From JASHVB01 sp035523995 (GTDB taxonomy: Bacteria; Pseudomonadota; Alphaproteobacteria; Acetobacterales; Acetobacteraceae), in contig DATKPQ010000072.1 of assembly GCA_035523995.1 (NCBI GenBank), positions 16,950 to 80,949 of the forward strand: 64,000 nucleotides of DNA. Reading direction: 5' to 3'. The notes beneath the pieces were generated by a model. It saw nothing but the letters and a program-made list of their open reading frames with translations. It had not been told where the DNA came from and ran no database searches. A program made the position numbers and the translations under genes. Positions 17,400 to 26,371 of the stretch are shown here, piece after piece. Position 1 is the stretch's first letter, and each line of letters begins with the position of its first letter.

Positions 17400-18368
17400 A
17401 TGAAATCACGCCTGGTGGTCGCGGCGCTGCTGCCGCGGGATGTAGTCGCGCGTGCTCGCGACGAATTCGACGCGCTCGTGGTGGAAGGCAGCGACGACAT
17501 GAGCGCACCCGAGACCGTGGACGCCGCCATACGTCACCGTGCGGACGCCATCTTGTTCACCAATACGTTGCCGCTGTCGGCCGAGGTGATCGTGACCCTG
17601 CCTCCCAGCGTGCGGGTCGGCGCGACCAGCAGCGTCGGCTACGACCATATTGACGTGGCGGCGGCCAAGGCACGCGGCCTGGTCGTGACCAACACGCCCG
17701 GCGTTCTGACGGAATGTACCGCGGATTTCGCATTCATGATGCTGCTGGCCGCGGCACGGCGCGCTTCGGAATACGACCGGATCATGCGGAACGGCTGGGG
17801 GTTCCGCATCGGCCAGGGAGATTTGCTGGGCATGCGGGTGACGGGGAAGACGCTCGGAATTCTGGGTATGGGGCGGATCGGGCGGGCGATGGCGCAGCGG
17901 GCGCGCGGATTTGACATGCGGGTTGTGTACCACGCGCGCAACCGTTTGCCGACGGAGCTGGAGCGGGGGGGGGAGTATTTCGCGGAGTTTCATGCGATGC
18001 TGCCGGTCTGCGACTTCCTGTCGCTGCATGCGCCGGCTACGCCGGCCACCGAGAAAATTATCAACGCACAGGCGCTGTCACTGCTGCCGCGCGGTGCGGT
18101 TCTGGTGAATGTCTCGCGCGGTGGCTTGGTGGATGAGGACGCACTGATCGAGGCACTGACCTCAGGGCATTTGTTTGCGGCGGGCCTGGACGTGTTCCGG
18201 GCCGAGCCGAATTATGACCAGCGGTTTGCTGCGTTGGAGAATGTGATTCTGGCGCCGCATGTTGGCAGTGCGTCTGTGGAAACACGCAACGCGATGGGGT
18301 TTCGTGCGCTCGACAACATTGCGGCGGTTTTGGACGGGCGGGAGGCGATTGATCCGCTATGGCGGTAA
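17400..18368 (+). CDS. D-isomer-specific 2-hydroxyacid dehydrogenase (glyoxylate/hydroxypyruvate reductase-like)
   Basis: A 322-residue NAD(P)-dependent 2-hydroxyacid dehydrogenase. The nucleotide-binding motif GMGRIG is at residues 156-161; the catalytic trio is R240 (NVSRGG), E269 (RAEP) and H287 (APHVGS). Substrate-loop residues SSVGYDHID (78-86) match glyoxylate reductase/hydroxypyruvate reductase members, which reduce 2-oxoacids in the cytosol. The substrate could also be another 2-ketoacid. ATG 17400 follows GGAGGAGGCC, a strong ribosome binding site. Monocistronic; a strong stem-loop follows six bases after the stop. Confidence 0.88.
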   Translation: MKSRLVVAALLPRDVVARARDEFDALVVEGSDDMSAPETVDAAIRHRADAILFTNTLPLSAEVIVTLPPSVRVGATSSVGYDHIDVAAAKARGLVVTNTPGVLTECTADFAFMMLLAAARRASEYDRIMRNGWGFRIGQGDLLGMRVTGKTLGILGMGRIGRAMAQRARGFDMRVVYHARNRLPTELERGGEYFAEFHAMLPVCDFLSLHAPATPATEKIINAQALSLLPRGAVLVNVSRGGLVDEDALIEALTSGHLFAAGLDVFRAEPNYDQRFAALENVILAPHVGSASVETRNAMGFRALDNIAAVLDGREAIDPLWR

Positions 18369-18373
18369 AGAAA

Positions 18374-18412
18374 CCTCTCCCATGCGGCGCTGTTTGCGCC
18401 GTATGGGAGAGG
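18374..18412 (+). terminator. 17-bp stem-loop after the hydroxyacid dehydrogenase gene
   Basis: The left arm 18374-18390 pairs with 18396-18412 over 17 bases with one G-T wobble and a TGTTT loop, six bases after the stop codon. No T run follows, so it may act as an RNA-stabilising or Rho-assisted end rather than a classic terminator. It is a member of the CTCTCCC repeat family. Confidence 0.5.
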
Positions 18413-18721
18413 TCGAGACGCGCAGGTGTCGTCGGTTAGGGCTAACAAACGGGCTATCTCCGTGGCCCTTGTGCTTTCTCCGTGCTAATTACTAATTTAT
18501 CATCAGGCATTCGGTGTGAACGATTGGAACACCCTCTCTGCGATGGTTCGCAGAAAGCCCAGTCCAGGTCCTGCGAATATTCCCCCAACGCCGGTCGCGG
18601 GAGGTACCCCGGTGCTTTCATTCTCAACGGGGTTTGCGACCACCATGCGCGGCGCGCTGCTTTCTGCCGATCAGCGAAAGCATGAATATGCCAGGTGTGC
18701 GGTGATTTCCGATAGGCGGCA
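18413..18721. other. Gene-free stretch between convergent genes
   Basis: About 310 bases between the hydroxyacid dehydrogenase and the GGDEF/EAL gene. It opens with the tail of a repeat (GTCGAGACGCGCAGGTG) and then contains an AT-richer patch near 18480-18510. Short reading frames here have no recognisable protein features. I see no RNA gene or further hairpin of note. Confidence 0.5.
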
Positions 18722-21268
18722 CTACGCCGCCAGCGCCCAGCGTTGACCGAGTTCCGCCAGCAATCCGGGGATCTGATGTGCCGGCAGCGGCGGGCTGAAA
18801 AAATAGCCTTGCACTTCGGTGCATCCATTGGTGACCAGTTGCTCCAGCTGCGCGCTCGTCTCCACCCCCTCGGCCAGCGTGGTAATGCGCAGGCTGGCCC
18901 CCAGGGCCGCGACCGCCCGGATGATCGCGCCGCTCTCCTGGCCGTCGGCGAGATTGCGCACGAACGACTGGTCGATCTTGATTTTGTCGAAGGGATAGTT
19001 GCGCAGGTAGCTGAGCGACGAGTAGCCGGTGCCGAAATCGTCCATCGCGATGCGCACGCCCAACGCCCGCAGCGCATGCAAGGTCCGCAGCGTGCGGTCT
19101 CCGTCGCGCAGCAATACGCTTTCGGTGACCTCCAGCTCCAGCCGGCCGGGCGGCAGCCCGGAAGCCGCCAATGCCTGCTGTACTGTCTCCACCAGCTGTC
19201 CGGCAAGGAATTGCACCGCTGAGACGTTGACCGCCACCAGTGGTGCATCGCGATTCCCCACCAGCGCGTCCCATCCGGCCGCCTCGGCGCAGGCGGTGCG
19301 CAGCACCCATTCGCCGAGGGGGACGATGAGCCCGATCTCCTCGGCCAGGCCGATGAAATCCGCCGGCGGCACAAGGCCGCGGGTCGGATGATGCCACCGC
19401 AGCAGTGCCTCGAAGCCGGTTACCGTGCGGTCGCTGAGGCTGACCAGCGGTTGATAGTGCAGATCGAACTCTCCCTCCTCCAGCGCCCGCCGCAGGTCCA
19501 GCTCCAGCTTGCGGCGCCCCTGCGCCAGCGCATCCATGTCTGGATCGAAGAAGCGCAGGTCGCCGCGCCCGTCCTCCTTGGCGCGGTACAGCGCGAGGTC
19601 CGCATTGCGCATCAACGTGTCCGCATCCGTGGTCCCACTGGCGCCATCGCTCAGTGCGATGCCGATCGAGACGCCGATGATCACGCTGTGGTCTTCGATC
19701 GAGTAGGGTTGGCCTACCGCATCGATCAGCCGGCCGGCGAGAATCTGTGCCCCGGCGGGCTGGTTCACCCCCGACTGGATCACGGCGAATTCGTCGCCTC
19801 CAAGCCGCGCCACCACATCCGTCTCGCGCACTTCCTGGCTCAGCCGGCTCGCCACTTCGCGCAAGAGCAAGTCGCCGACCGGATGGCCCAGCGTGTCGTT
19901 CACGTCCTTGAAGCGGTCCAGGTCGAGATACAACAGTGCAAAGCCTTCGCCGCGCCTGGCGCGCTGCAGGGCATGCTCTGCCTCCTGGCGGAATGCCAGG
20001 CGATTGCTCAGCCCGGTCAGCACATCGTGGCACGCCAAGTGGTTCACCCGCTGACCCTCGCGCCGCAGGTTGTCGGTGGTCTCACGCAGCCGGCAGGTAA
20101 GTGCCTCCAGCCGGATCGCCCGGCGCAACGACACCAGCAGATAGGCGGCGCTCATCAGCGTCATCACCAAGCCAATGGCCAGGGTCCCGCCGGCGTTCCA
20201 GGTGAAAATGCCGGCATCCAGGCCGTGTTCCGGCGCGAAGATGGCGCCCCAGTGCTGCCCGTCGATGTCGAGTGAGCCGATCCAATGCGGACCCGCCAGC
20301 AATGCCGCCTCGCTCGGTGCGGCCTCCGCCGCTGCACCCGATGCATGCCAGTAGATCAAACGGCTGCCGAACGGCCGGGTGGGATCAAAGAAATAAATGT
20401 TGGTCCCGGTGAGGTGCATGCGATCTGCCAGCACATTCTCGATCATCTGGCCGGTCTCGAACACGTCCAACACCACACCAAGCAGCTTTGGCTTTGCCGT
20501 ACCGGCTTGCGCAGCGCGTTCGAACACCGGCACGAAACTCATGAATCCCTTCTGATGGCGGTTCTGGTTGACCAGCGTCAGAGGTGGCGTCGCGGCTGCC
20601 ATGCCGCTGGTGATCGCCCTTTCGATCGCGGTGCGGCGCAGCCGTTCCGAGCCGAGGTCGAACCCCTGCACCACCGTGTTCGGCGCCGATGGGTCCGAAT
20701 AGATGATCGGGAAATATTCGTCGCGTTCCTGCGCGCGTACCAGCCGGCCGTTGGACGCCCGCTCGGTGATTTGAAACCCGGGGAAGCCGTTCTCCTGCAT
20801 GTGGCGCTCGAACGCCGCACGTTCGGCGCGCGTGACCCGCGGCGCCCACCCGGTATCGCGCAAACCCACTAGCCGGTTGCGCAATCCGGTCGAGAATTGT
20901 TCGTAAGCGCCGGCGCTGATCGGATATTCGGCGGTCTCGAGATAGGTTTTCAGCGTGTACAGCACGTCTGTCGCATGGGACAGGTGAACGTTCAGCGCTT
21001 GCTCCTCACGCCGCGCGCGGTTTTCGAAATCCACTGCCGCAAGCTCGGTGTCCCAGTGCGCCACGGCCATGGCGGCACCGATCGAGGCCAGCACGCCGAT
21101 CAGTGCCGTCAGGATCACGCCAATATAGCGCGCGGCCCAGGCGCGGCCGGGCAGGGCCGGTGCTGATGGCTCACCGGCGGGACGTTCGCCAGCGATCGAG
21201 TCATTGCCTGCGTAGGCCACGTTGCCCACTCCACTGGCGGCACCTCGCCGCACTCCAGAAACGGGCAA
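18722..21268 (-). CDS. CHASE-GGDEF-EAL cyclic-di-GMP enzyme
   Basis: An 848-residue membrane sensor. A hydrophobic helix at about 48-70 leads into a periplasmic CHASE domain (about 80-310, with GFPGFQITER and YFPIIYSDP), and a second helix lies at about 360-382. The GGDEF domain follows with an intact GGDEF at 490-494, so diguanylate cyclase activity is possible; the RxxD inhibitory site is RETD just before it. The EAL domain begins near 585 with E620-A-L and keeps DDFGTGYSSLSYL and the EGVET loop needed for phosphodiesterase activity. Which activity dominates cannot be told. The start is TTG at 21268; GTG at 21253 is an alternative. It is divergent from the small ORF at 21579. Confidence 0.88.
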   Translation of the reverse strand: MPVSGVRRGAASGVGNVAYAGNDSIAGERPAGEPSAPALPGRAWAARYIGVILTALIGVLASIGAAMAVAHWDTELAAVDFENRARREEQALNVHLSHATDVLYTLKTYLETAEYPISAGAYEQFSTGLRNRLVGLRDTGWAPRVTRAERAAFERHMQENGFPGFQITERASNGRLVRAQERDEYFPIIYSDPSAPNTVVQGFDLGSERLRRTAIERAITSGMAAATPPLTLVNQNRHQKGFMSFVPVFERAAQAGTAKPKLLGVVLDVFETGQMIENVLADRMHLTGTNIYFFDPTRPFGSRLIYWHASGAAAEAAPSEAALLAGPHWIGSLDIDGQHWGAIFAPEHGLDAGIFTWNAGGTLAIGLVMTLMSAAYLLVSLRRAIRLEALTCRLRETTDNLRREGQRVNHLACHDVLTGLSNRLAFRQEAEHALQRARRGEGFALLYLDLDRFKDVNDTLGHPVGDLLLREVASRLSQEVRETDVVARLGGDEFAVIQSGVNQPAGAQILAGRLIDAVGQPYSIEDHSVIIGVSIGIALSDGASGTTDADTLMRNADLALYRAKEDGRGDLRFFDPDMDALAQGRRKLELDLRRALEEGEFDLHYQPLVSLSDRTVTGFEALLRWHHPTRGLVPPADFIGLAEEIGLIVPLGEWVLRTACAEAAGWDALVGNRDAPLVAVNVSAVQFLAGQLVETVQQALAASGLPPGRLELEVTESVLLRDGDRTLRTLHALRALGVRIAMDDFGTGYSSLSYLRNYPFDKIKIDQSFVRNLADGQESGAIIRAVAALGASLRITTLAEGVETSAQLEQLVTNGCTEVQGYFFSPPLPAHQIPGLLAELGQRWALAA

Positions 21269-21578
21269 GCCGTGCCGTTCGCCGGAACGGTGCGCACGGT
21301 GGCCGGATTTGGTGCCGCCATCATTGGCATGGGGCGGTTAATTCGCGGTAAAAGAGCGGCCTGGCATGGTGCGGAGACCATTGGGCGTTCGGTTCCCTTG
21401 GCGGCTGCGCCCAGCACTGCGCTGACCCATTGCCTCTGGCCATTTCGTGGAACCCGACGAAACCGGCGCGAATGCCATCGTATGGGTGTCCGAATAGTTT
21501 CGGCTGATTTGATCCAGGTCAATGAACGGCTTTCGTAGAGACGGTCTTTTGTTGGCAATTATGGCCTTCGAGGCTGTC
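21269..21578. other. Divergent upstream region
   Basis: About 310 bases separating the GGDEF/EAL gene from a small plus-strand ORF. It must contain the promoter of the former and possibly of the latter. I cannot pick out convincing -35/-10 pairs, hairpins or repeats. Confidence 0.4.
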
Positions 21579-21863
21579 ATGAGTACCGGGGATAATTATC
21601 GGCAGTACACCAATGGCGAGCCTGATCCCGCCGGGGGCCTCTGCGTTGCGATCCGATTGCTCGCTGAGACAACGGAAAATCCTTGTGTGCTGATTGGTGC
21701 CTTGATCGAGGGAGCAGTGTACACCGCCTATCGGTCTGTTCCGTATAAAGAACAATCGGCCTCGGCGGCGGCGATGCTCCGGTTGCTGATCGAACGGATC
21801 GACGCGTATGGGCTTGCTCGGTCGCCTGAAGGCACCGGGAGCGGCGGCCGTAGCGGCCTGTGA
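21579..21863 (+). CDS. Uncharacterised 94-residue protein
   Basis: Starting at ATG 21579 with GAGG five bases upstream, this frame encodes MSTGDNYRQY and then a mostly helical, moderately hydrophobic core (CVAIRLLAETTENPCVLIGALIEGAVYTAYRSV), with no signal peptide and no motif I recognise. The ending PEGTGSGGRSGL looks disordered. The frame stays open up to a possible earlier start at 21522. Codon choice is less G/C-skewed at third positions than its neighbours. It could be a real orphan or a fortuitous frame. Confidence 0.4.
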   Translation: MSTGDNYRQYTNGEPDPAGGLCVAIRLLAETTENPCVLIGALIEGAVYTAYRSVPYKEQSASAAAMLRLLIERIDAYGLARSPEGTGSGGRSGL

Positions 21864-21934
21864 CCATTGCCGGGGCTTCGCAGCAATACGGGGCTGGGGC
21901 TGTTCGAGCGCGCGTCAGAGATTTCTTCCGCCCT

Positions 21935-22115
21935 GACAACAAAGAAAGGCCTCGCCTTCCCCTTGCGGGAGGGGCAGGGGGGCTCGCAACGTCCGATGTC
22001 AACCCATCCCCCTGACCTTGGTCCGCTTCGCGGCCCAAACCCACAAGGGGAGGGGGGACCCTTTCATTCAGTTGCGGGTTGACCGCCGGACCGGTGGTCA
22101 ATCCGCAATGACAGG
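21935..22115. repeat. Composite palindromic repeat downstream of gatA
   Basis: Contains CCTTCCCCTTGCGGGAGGGG and, at 22017-22036, CTTGGTCCGCTTCGCGGCCC flanked by C-rich (CCCATCCCCCTGA) and G-rich (AAGGGGAGGGG) arms. The same 20-mer occurs at 62787-62806 inside the epimerase gene and, with two changes, at 57931-57950. The tail TTGCGGGTTGACCGCCGGACCGG also recurs near 58000. It fills most of the 276 bases between the small ORF and the gatA stop. Confidence 0.7.
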
Positions 22116-22139
22116 AGACGCGGCGGGCTGTGCCGCGTT

Positions 22140-23648
22140 TCAGGGGTTCTGGGTATGGGCATTGGCGGAGCCGGCAGCCATAAGCGTCGGCACCGCGTCA
22201 AACCTGGCTGCTTGCTCCAACGCTGCTGCCACTGCGAAAACCGTCTCCTCATCAAACGGTTTGCCCATGACCTGAAGGCCGATCGGCAAGCCATTTGCAT
22301 CCAGGCCCGCGGGCAGCGACATCGCGGGAATACCCGCCAGATCGGCCGGACCGGTGAACTCGTCGTTCAAATACATCTGCACCGGGTCGTCCATCTTCTC
22401 GCCCTGTGCGAAGGGGGCCGACGGTGCAGTGGGCGTCAGCAGCGCGTCCACATGGGTGAAGGCATCGGTGAAGTCCTTCAAAATCAGGGATCGCACTTTT
22501 TGCGCACGCAGGTAATAGGCATCGTAATAGCCTGCTGAGAGAACGTAGGTGCCGACCAGGATGCGGCGGCGTACTTCCGGGCCGAAGCCGGTTGCCCTGG
22601 TGCGTTCGTAGAGATCGCGCAGGTCGCTGCCGTCCGATCGCAGGCCGAATCGCACGCCGTCGTAGCGCGCCAGATTTGAAGACGCTTCGGCGGGCGCAAT
22701 GATGTAGTAGGCCGGGAGTGCGTATTTCCGGTGCGGCGTGGAGACGTCGACGATTTCGGCGCCTGCCTCGCGCAGCCAGGCAAGGCCCTGCTGCCAGACG
22801 GTCTCGATCTCCTCCGGCATGCCGTCCACACGGTACTCGCGCGGCACGCCGATGCGCAGGCCCTTTACCCCTCGCCCGCAGGCCGCGACAAAGTCGGGCA
22901 CCGGCACGTCGGCACTGGTGGAATCCTTCGGATCGTGCCCGGCCATCGAGCCGAGCAGGATCGCGCAATCCCCCACGGTGCGGGCGAAGGGGCCCGGATG
23001 GTCCAGCGAGGACGCAAACGCCACCACGCCCCAACGCGAGCACCGGCCGTAAGTCGGCTTGATGCCGACGATGCCGCAGAACGATGCCGGCTGGCGGATC
23101 GAACCGCCGGTGTCGGTGCCGGTGCCGCCCATCGCCAGCCGCGCCGCAACTGCTGCGGCGGACCCGCCGGAGGAGCCGCCCGGCACCAGCACGGCCTCGG
23201 CGTCCTGCCGGCGCTTCCAGGGGTTCTCCACGGGGCCGAAGGCCGAAGTCATGTTGGACGAGCCCATGGCGAACTCGTCCATGTTGGTCTTGCCCAGGAA
23301 GATTGCGCCATCGCGCAGCAGGTTGGCGGTGACGGTGCTTTCATAGCGCGGCACGAAGGGGCGCAGGATGTTGCTGCCGGCGGTTGTGCGCACGCCCTCG
23401 GTGCAGAACAGATCCTTGATGGCGAGGGGGATGCCGGTCAGCGCGCGGGTGTCGCCGCGGGCCAGGGCGGCATCGGCCGCCCGCGCCTGGTCCATCGCCA
23501 GGGCGTGGCTGACCGTGATGTAGGCGTTCAGGCGCGGGTTCAGGGCCTCGATCGCGTGCAGATGCGCGAGGGTCAGTTCCTCGGCGCTGAAGTCGCGGGC
23601 GCGCAGCCCGGCACGGGCTTGCGCGATGGTCAGGCCGGTCAGGGTCAT
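22140..23648 (-). CDS. gatA: Asp-tRNA(Asn)/Glu-tRNA(Gln) amidotransferase subunit A
   Basis: A 502-residue amidase-signature protein, the glutaminase subunit of the GatCAB complex that corrects Glu-tRNA(Gln) and Asp-tRNA(Asn) in the cytosol. The Ser-cisSer-Lys triad is complete: K78 (IPLAIKDLF), S159 (GGSSGGSAA) and S183 (TDTGGSIRQPA). The spacing equals that of characterised GatA proteins, and FCGIVGIKPTYGRCSRWG supports GatA rather than a general amidase. The ATG overlaps the gatC stop as ATGA. No gatB follows; the gene ends near a repeat, so gatB must lie elsewhere on the chromosome. Confidence 0.95.
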   Translation of the reverse strand: MTLTGLTIAQARAGLRARDFSAEELTLAHLHAIEALNPRLNAYITVSHALAMDQARAADAALARGDTRALTGIPLAIKDLFCTEGVRTTAGSNILRPFVPRYESTVTANLLRDGAIFLGKTNMDEFAMGSSNMTSAFGPVENPWKRRQDAEAVLVPGGSSGGSAAAVAARLAMGGTGTDTGGSIRQPASFCGIVGIKPTYGRCSRWGVVAFASSLDHPGPFARTVGDCAILLGSMAGHDPKDSTSADVPVPDFVAACGRGVKGLRIGVPREYRVDGMPEEIETVWQQGLAWLREAGAEIVDVSTPHRKYALPAYYIIAPAEASSNLARYDGVRFGLRSDGSDLRDLYERTRATGFGPEVRRRILVGTYVLSAGYYDAYYLRAQKVRSLILKDFTDAFTHVDALLTPTAPSAPFAQGEKMDDPVQMYLNDEFTGPADLAGIPAMSLPAGLDANGLPIGLQVMGKPFDEETVFAVAAALEQAARFDAVPTLMAAGSANAHTQNP

Positions 23649-23932
23649 TCCACGACCTTTGGCACCGCAAACAAGGAACCGGCGCGGTCGGGGGCGTTGG
23701 CCATGATCTTTTCCGGGTAGCCGCCGTCGGTGACCACGTCCTCGCGCATCTTCAGCGCCATGTGCGCGGCACCGGTCAGCGGCTCGACGCCTTCGATGTT
23801 CACCTCGTTCAATTGCTCGATCCAGCCCAGGATGCCGTTCAGTTCGTTTTGGAGGCGGGGGATTTCGTCCTCCTCCACGCGGATGCGGGCGAGCGTCGCG
23901 ATGCGGCGGACAGTGGCGTGATCGAGCGCCAT
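23645..23932 (-). CDS. gatC: Asp-tRNA(Asn)/Glu-tRNA(Gln) amidotransferase subunit C
   Basis: A 95-residue GatC, the small belt-like subunit that holds GatA and GatB together. Typical features are VRRIATLARIRVEEDE at the start, the LNGILGWIEQLNEV helix, the VEPLTG stretch and the Arg-Asp motif REDVVTDG, ending in FAVPKVVE. It is translationally coupled to gatA by a 4-base overlap. It is divergent from ruvX, whose start lies 115 bases away, a gene pairing common in alphaproteobacteria. Confidence 0.95.
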   Translation of the reverse strand: MALDHATVRRIATLARIRVEEDEIPRLQNELNGILGWIEQLNEVNIEGVEPLTGAAHMALKMREDVVTDGGYPEKIMANAPDRAGSLFAVPKVVE

Positions 23933-24047
23933 GGGAACGATGGACCTTTGTTGGGGAATTGCGCGCCCGGGACCATACCGGCGGGGCCGCGCTGGTTCAA
24001 CGGCGCGACCGCTTTGCCCCCGGCTCTTCCCCCGGCATAACCCGCCG

Positions 24048-24509
24048 ATGCCCTTGTTCGATTTGCCTGCGCTACGCGACCGGTTGGGCCGCCATCAGCG
24101 GCTGATCGGGGTCGATCCGGGCCAGCGCACGATCGGGCTGGCGCTCTCGGACGTGTTGCTGACGCTCGCCTCGCCCTACGGCAGCCTGCGACGGGGCAAG
24201 TTGCGTGATAACGCCGGCGAGATCGCCGCGCTGGCCGCAAAAGAGGGCGCCGGCGGGCTGGTGGTGGGGTGGCCGTTGTCGATGGACGGCTCGGTGGGGC
24301 CGGCGGCCCAGGCGGCGCGGGACTGGGCGCTGGCGCTGTCGGAGGCCACCGGCCTGCCCTGTGCGCTGTGGGACGAGCGGCTGTCCAGCGCGGCGGCGAA
24401 CCGGTTCCTGATCCGGGAGGCGGATGTCAGCCGCAAACGGCGGGCGGCAGCGGTGGACCGCATGGCGGCTGCCTGGATGCTGCAAAGCGCGCTCGATACG
24501 CTGCGGTGA
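24048..24509 (+). CDS. ruvX: Putative pre-16S rRNA nuclease / Holliday junction resolvase YqgF
   Basis: A 153-residue RNase H-fold protein of the YqgF/RuvX family, which in E. coli helps trim the 5' end of pre-16S rRNA. The first metal-binding Asp sits in IGVDPGQRTIGLALSD; the second acidic group is in LWDERLSS, and the last in AAAVDRMAA. ATG 24048 (MPLFDLPALRD) matches family length; the frame runs upstream to 23931 but that segment has no conservation features. It is divergent from gatC-gatA. Confidence 0.88.
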   Translation: MPLFDLPALRDRLGRHQRLIGVDPGQRTIGLALSDVLLTLASPYGSLRRGKLRDNAGEIAALAAKEGAGGLVVGWPLSMDGSVGPAAQAARDWALALSEATGLPCALWDERLSSAAANRFLIREADVSRKRRAAAVDRMAAAWMLQSALDTLR

Positions 24510-24571
24510 GGCGTTGGCTCCGCGCGCAGGCGTGAACCAATGCAGGGCGGCGCGTCACCAGATACTCCGGC

Positions 24572-25720
24572 ATGCCCACCTTGCCCGCGATTGCCGCCGC
24601 CGCCGTGATTGGCTCGATCGGCGTCAACACGCATATCGATTTCAACGCCTATGGCTATCAGAACCGGGGCCTGGTGGCGCAGGCGATCAACTACCTGGGC
24701 GTGAAGAACCTGCGCGACAGCGCGGCCAACCCGTCCGATGTCGAGACCTGGCCGCAGGTGGCGCGGGCAACGGGCGCCAAATTCGACGATTTCATCGGCG
24801 AGACGTCACCGGCCGGTATGGCGGCGCAATTGGCGCTGATGCCGCGGCTGGCCCAGGAAGGCGTGTTGAACGCGGTCGAGGGCGGGAATGAGGAGGACGA
24901 TGCTTATGCGAGGTCGCAAGGCAACAGCCTGCCGTTCACGGCACGGTTCCAGCAGCGGGTCGATGCGATGGGGCGATCGCTCGGGCTGCCGGTAATCAAC
25001 ATGAGTTTTGGCAGTGGCTGGACGGCGGCGAACGACTGGCATGGCGATTACGATAAGGTAGGCAACCTGTCGGCTTACGCGAGCTATGCCAATGCGCATG
25101 CTTATCCGATGGCAGGACAGACGACGGGCGCGACAATCCGGCGGCTGAATGATGATGCGCGCCTGGCTGCCGCGAGCCGTCCGGTAATGACCACGGAAAT
25201 CGGCTGGAATACCGGCGGCGAAGGTCCGGCGGTGCGGGGCGTGGTACAGGCGGTGCTGGACGCTATCAAGGACGGCGACGCCGGCGTGTATTTCTATGCC
25301 TTGTTCGATGACATGTCGGGCAAGTACGGGTTGATGAATTCGGACGGATCGCCTCGTCCGGCGGGAGCAGCGCTGCACAATTTCACGACGTTACTGGCTG
25401 ATGGCGGCGGCAGGTTCACACCAGGTTCGCTCGGCTATAGCCTGGGCGGTCGTGTCGGCGGCGACGAGACACTGCTGATGCAGAAGTCGGATGGCAGCTT
25501 CTGGCTGGCGCTTTGGAACGAAAGCGCGGATCGCCATCGGGTGGTGGTGAACCTGGGAGAGGTAGCGTCGCGGATCGCGGTGTTCGATCCGGTGAGAGGT
25601 ACGTCCGCAGTCGCGAGCAATGGCGAAGCAAAACACGTGACGGTGGAACTGGGGAACGATCCTCTGCTGATCGAGGTTGTGTCCGGCGCCGCCGGTGGCA
25701 CGACCGATACGGTTCGTTAG
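24572..25720 (+). CDS. Glycosidase-like protein without secretion domain (paralogue 1)
   Basis: A 382-residue protein with features of a clan GH-A TIM-barrel glycosidase. GGNEED (N106-E107) fits the Asn-Glu acid/base at strand 4 and MTTEIGW (E209) fits the nucleophile at strand 7; these role assignments are inferred. A small C-terminal beta domain (about 290-375, FWLALWNESADRHRVVVNLG) follows. It has no signal peptide. It is closely related to the gene 1.8 kb downstream, with near-identical blocks such as THIDFNAYGYQN against THIDFDSYGYQN, but it stops where the paralogue continues into a secretion-type extension. It is therefore either cytoplasmic, exported by another route, or truncated. 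Confidence 0.75.
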   Translation: MPTLPAIAAAAVIGSIGVNTHIDFNAYGYQNRGLVAQAINYLGVKNLRDSAANPSDVETWPQVARATGAKFDDFIGETSPAGMAAQLALMPRLAQEGVLNAVEGGNEEDDAYARSQGNSLPFTARFQQRVDAMGRSLGLPVINMSFGSGWTAANDWHGDYDKVGNLSAYASYANAHAYPMAGQTTGATIRRLNDDARLAAASRPVMTTEIGWNTGGEGPAVRGVVQAVLDAIKDGDAGVYFYALFDDMSGKYGLMNSDGSPRPAGAALHNFTTLLADGGGRFTPGSLGYSLGGRVGGDETLLMQKSDGSFWLALWNESADRHRVVVNLGEVASRIAVFDPVRGTSAVASNGEAKHVTVELGNDPLLIEVVSGAAGGTTDTVR

Positions 25721-26371
25721 TGGACGGAATGCCAGTCGCGGGTTGCGGTGCTGCCTGGTTTCGACACGGGACGGGAAGGACAATCCGGAAGGCGTTCATA
25801 TTTCTTATTATGGAATCTGTTGGCGATGCTGCTTGCCGCAAGTCTATCACCATTACGAATGCGTGCATCCGCGGTTGAAAATTCTTGTCTGCGGCGCGCG
25901 GGGCGCCGGTCGCGGATGCTGCCAAGCGTCGCGAGAAAGCGCCGAATTCGTTGACTTCACGAGATCATAGCGGCCAAAGATTGTGGCCCGATAACCACGC
26001 CAACGTGCAAGTGCAACACGTCTGTCGATTCCTAAGAAACTAGTCTCAGCCATGCGACTTGCCCACATCCGCCAACCGACAACGTGGCAACCAAGTCTCA
26101 CGCAGGGGTGTATCCCGACGCAGGATGTTGGTAGAGCCGCGCCGCGCTGACCGCTGACGCCAGCGCCTCACCGGCCTTGCCGCCGAATCGTCCCCACATG
26201 CGGACGCCACCCAGGCGTCCCGCCACGAAGCAACGTGCCGTTAAGAAACGATCCGCGGGCGCCCTGCCCTCGGGAGGCGGCCGATGGCCGGCCTGCTTTG
26301 GTCCTTGTCAGTAACGAGCTGCGGCGCAATCCGCGGCGGGAAACGTCACCTCGTACGGGAGCCAACCGCCT
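25721..26371. other. 650-base gap between the tandem paralogues
   Basis: No convincing gene. Short frames on both strands lack protein-like composition and conserved motifs. It is slightly less G+C rich around 25790-25880 and 25930-26060 than the flanking genes. The downstream gene must have its promoter and ribosome binding site at its right end. If the paralogue pair arose by duplication, this space may hold the worn-down remains of the first copy's 3' extension; I could not see a clear match by eye. Confidence 0.4.

Noticed and set aside
25853..26101. An 82-residue minus-strand frame in the gap between the glycosidase-like genes.
   Set aside because: It has no conserved features or plausible start context.
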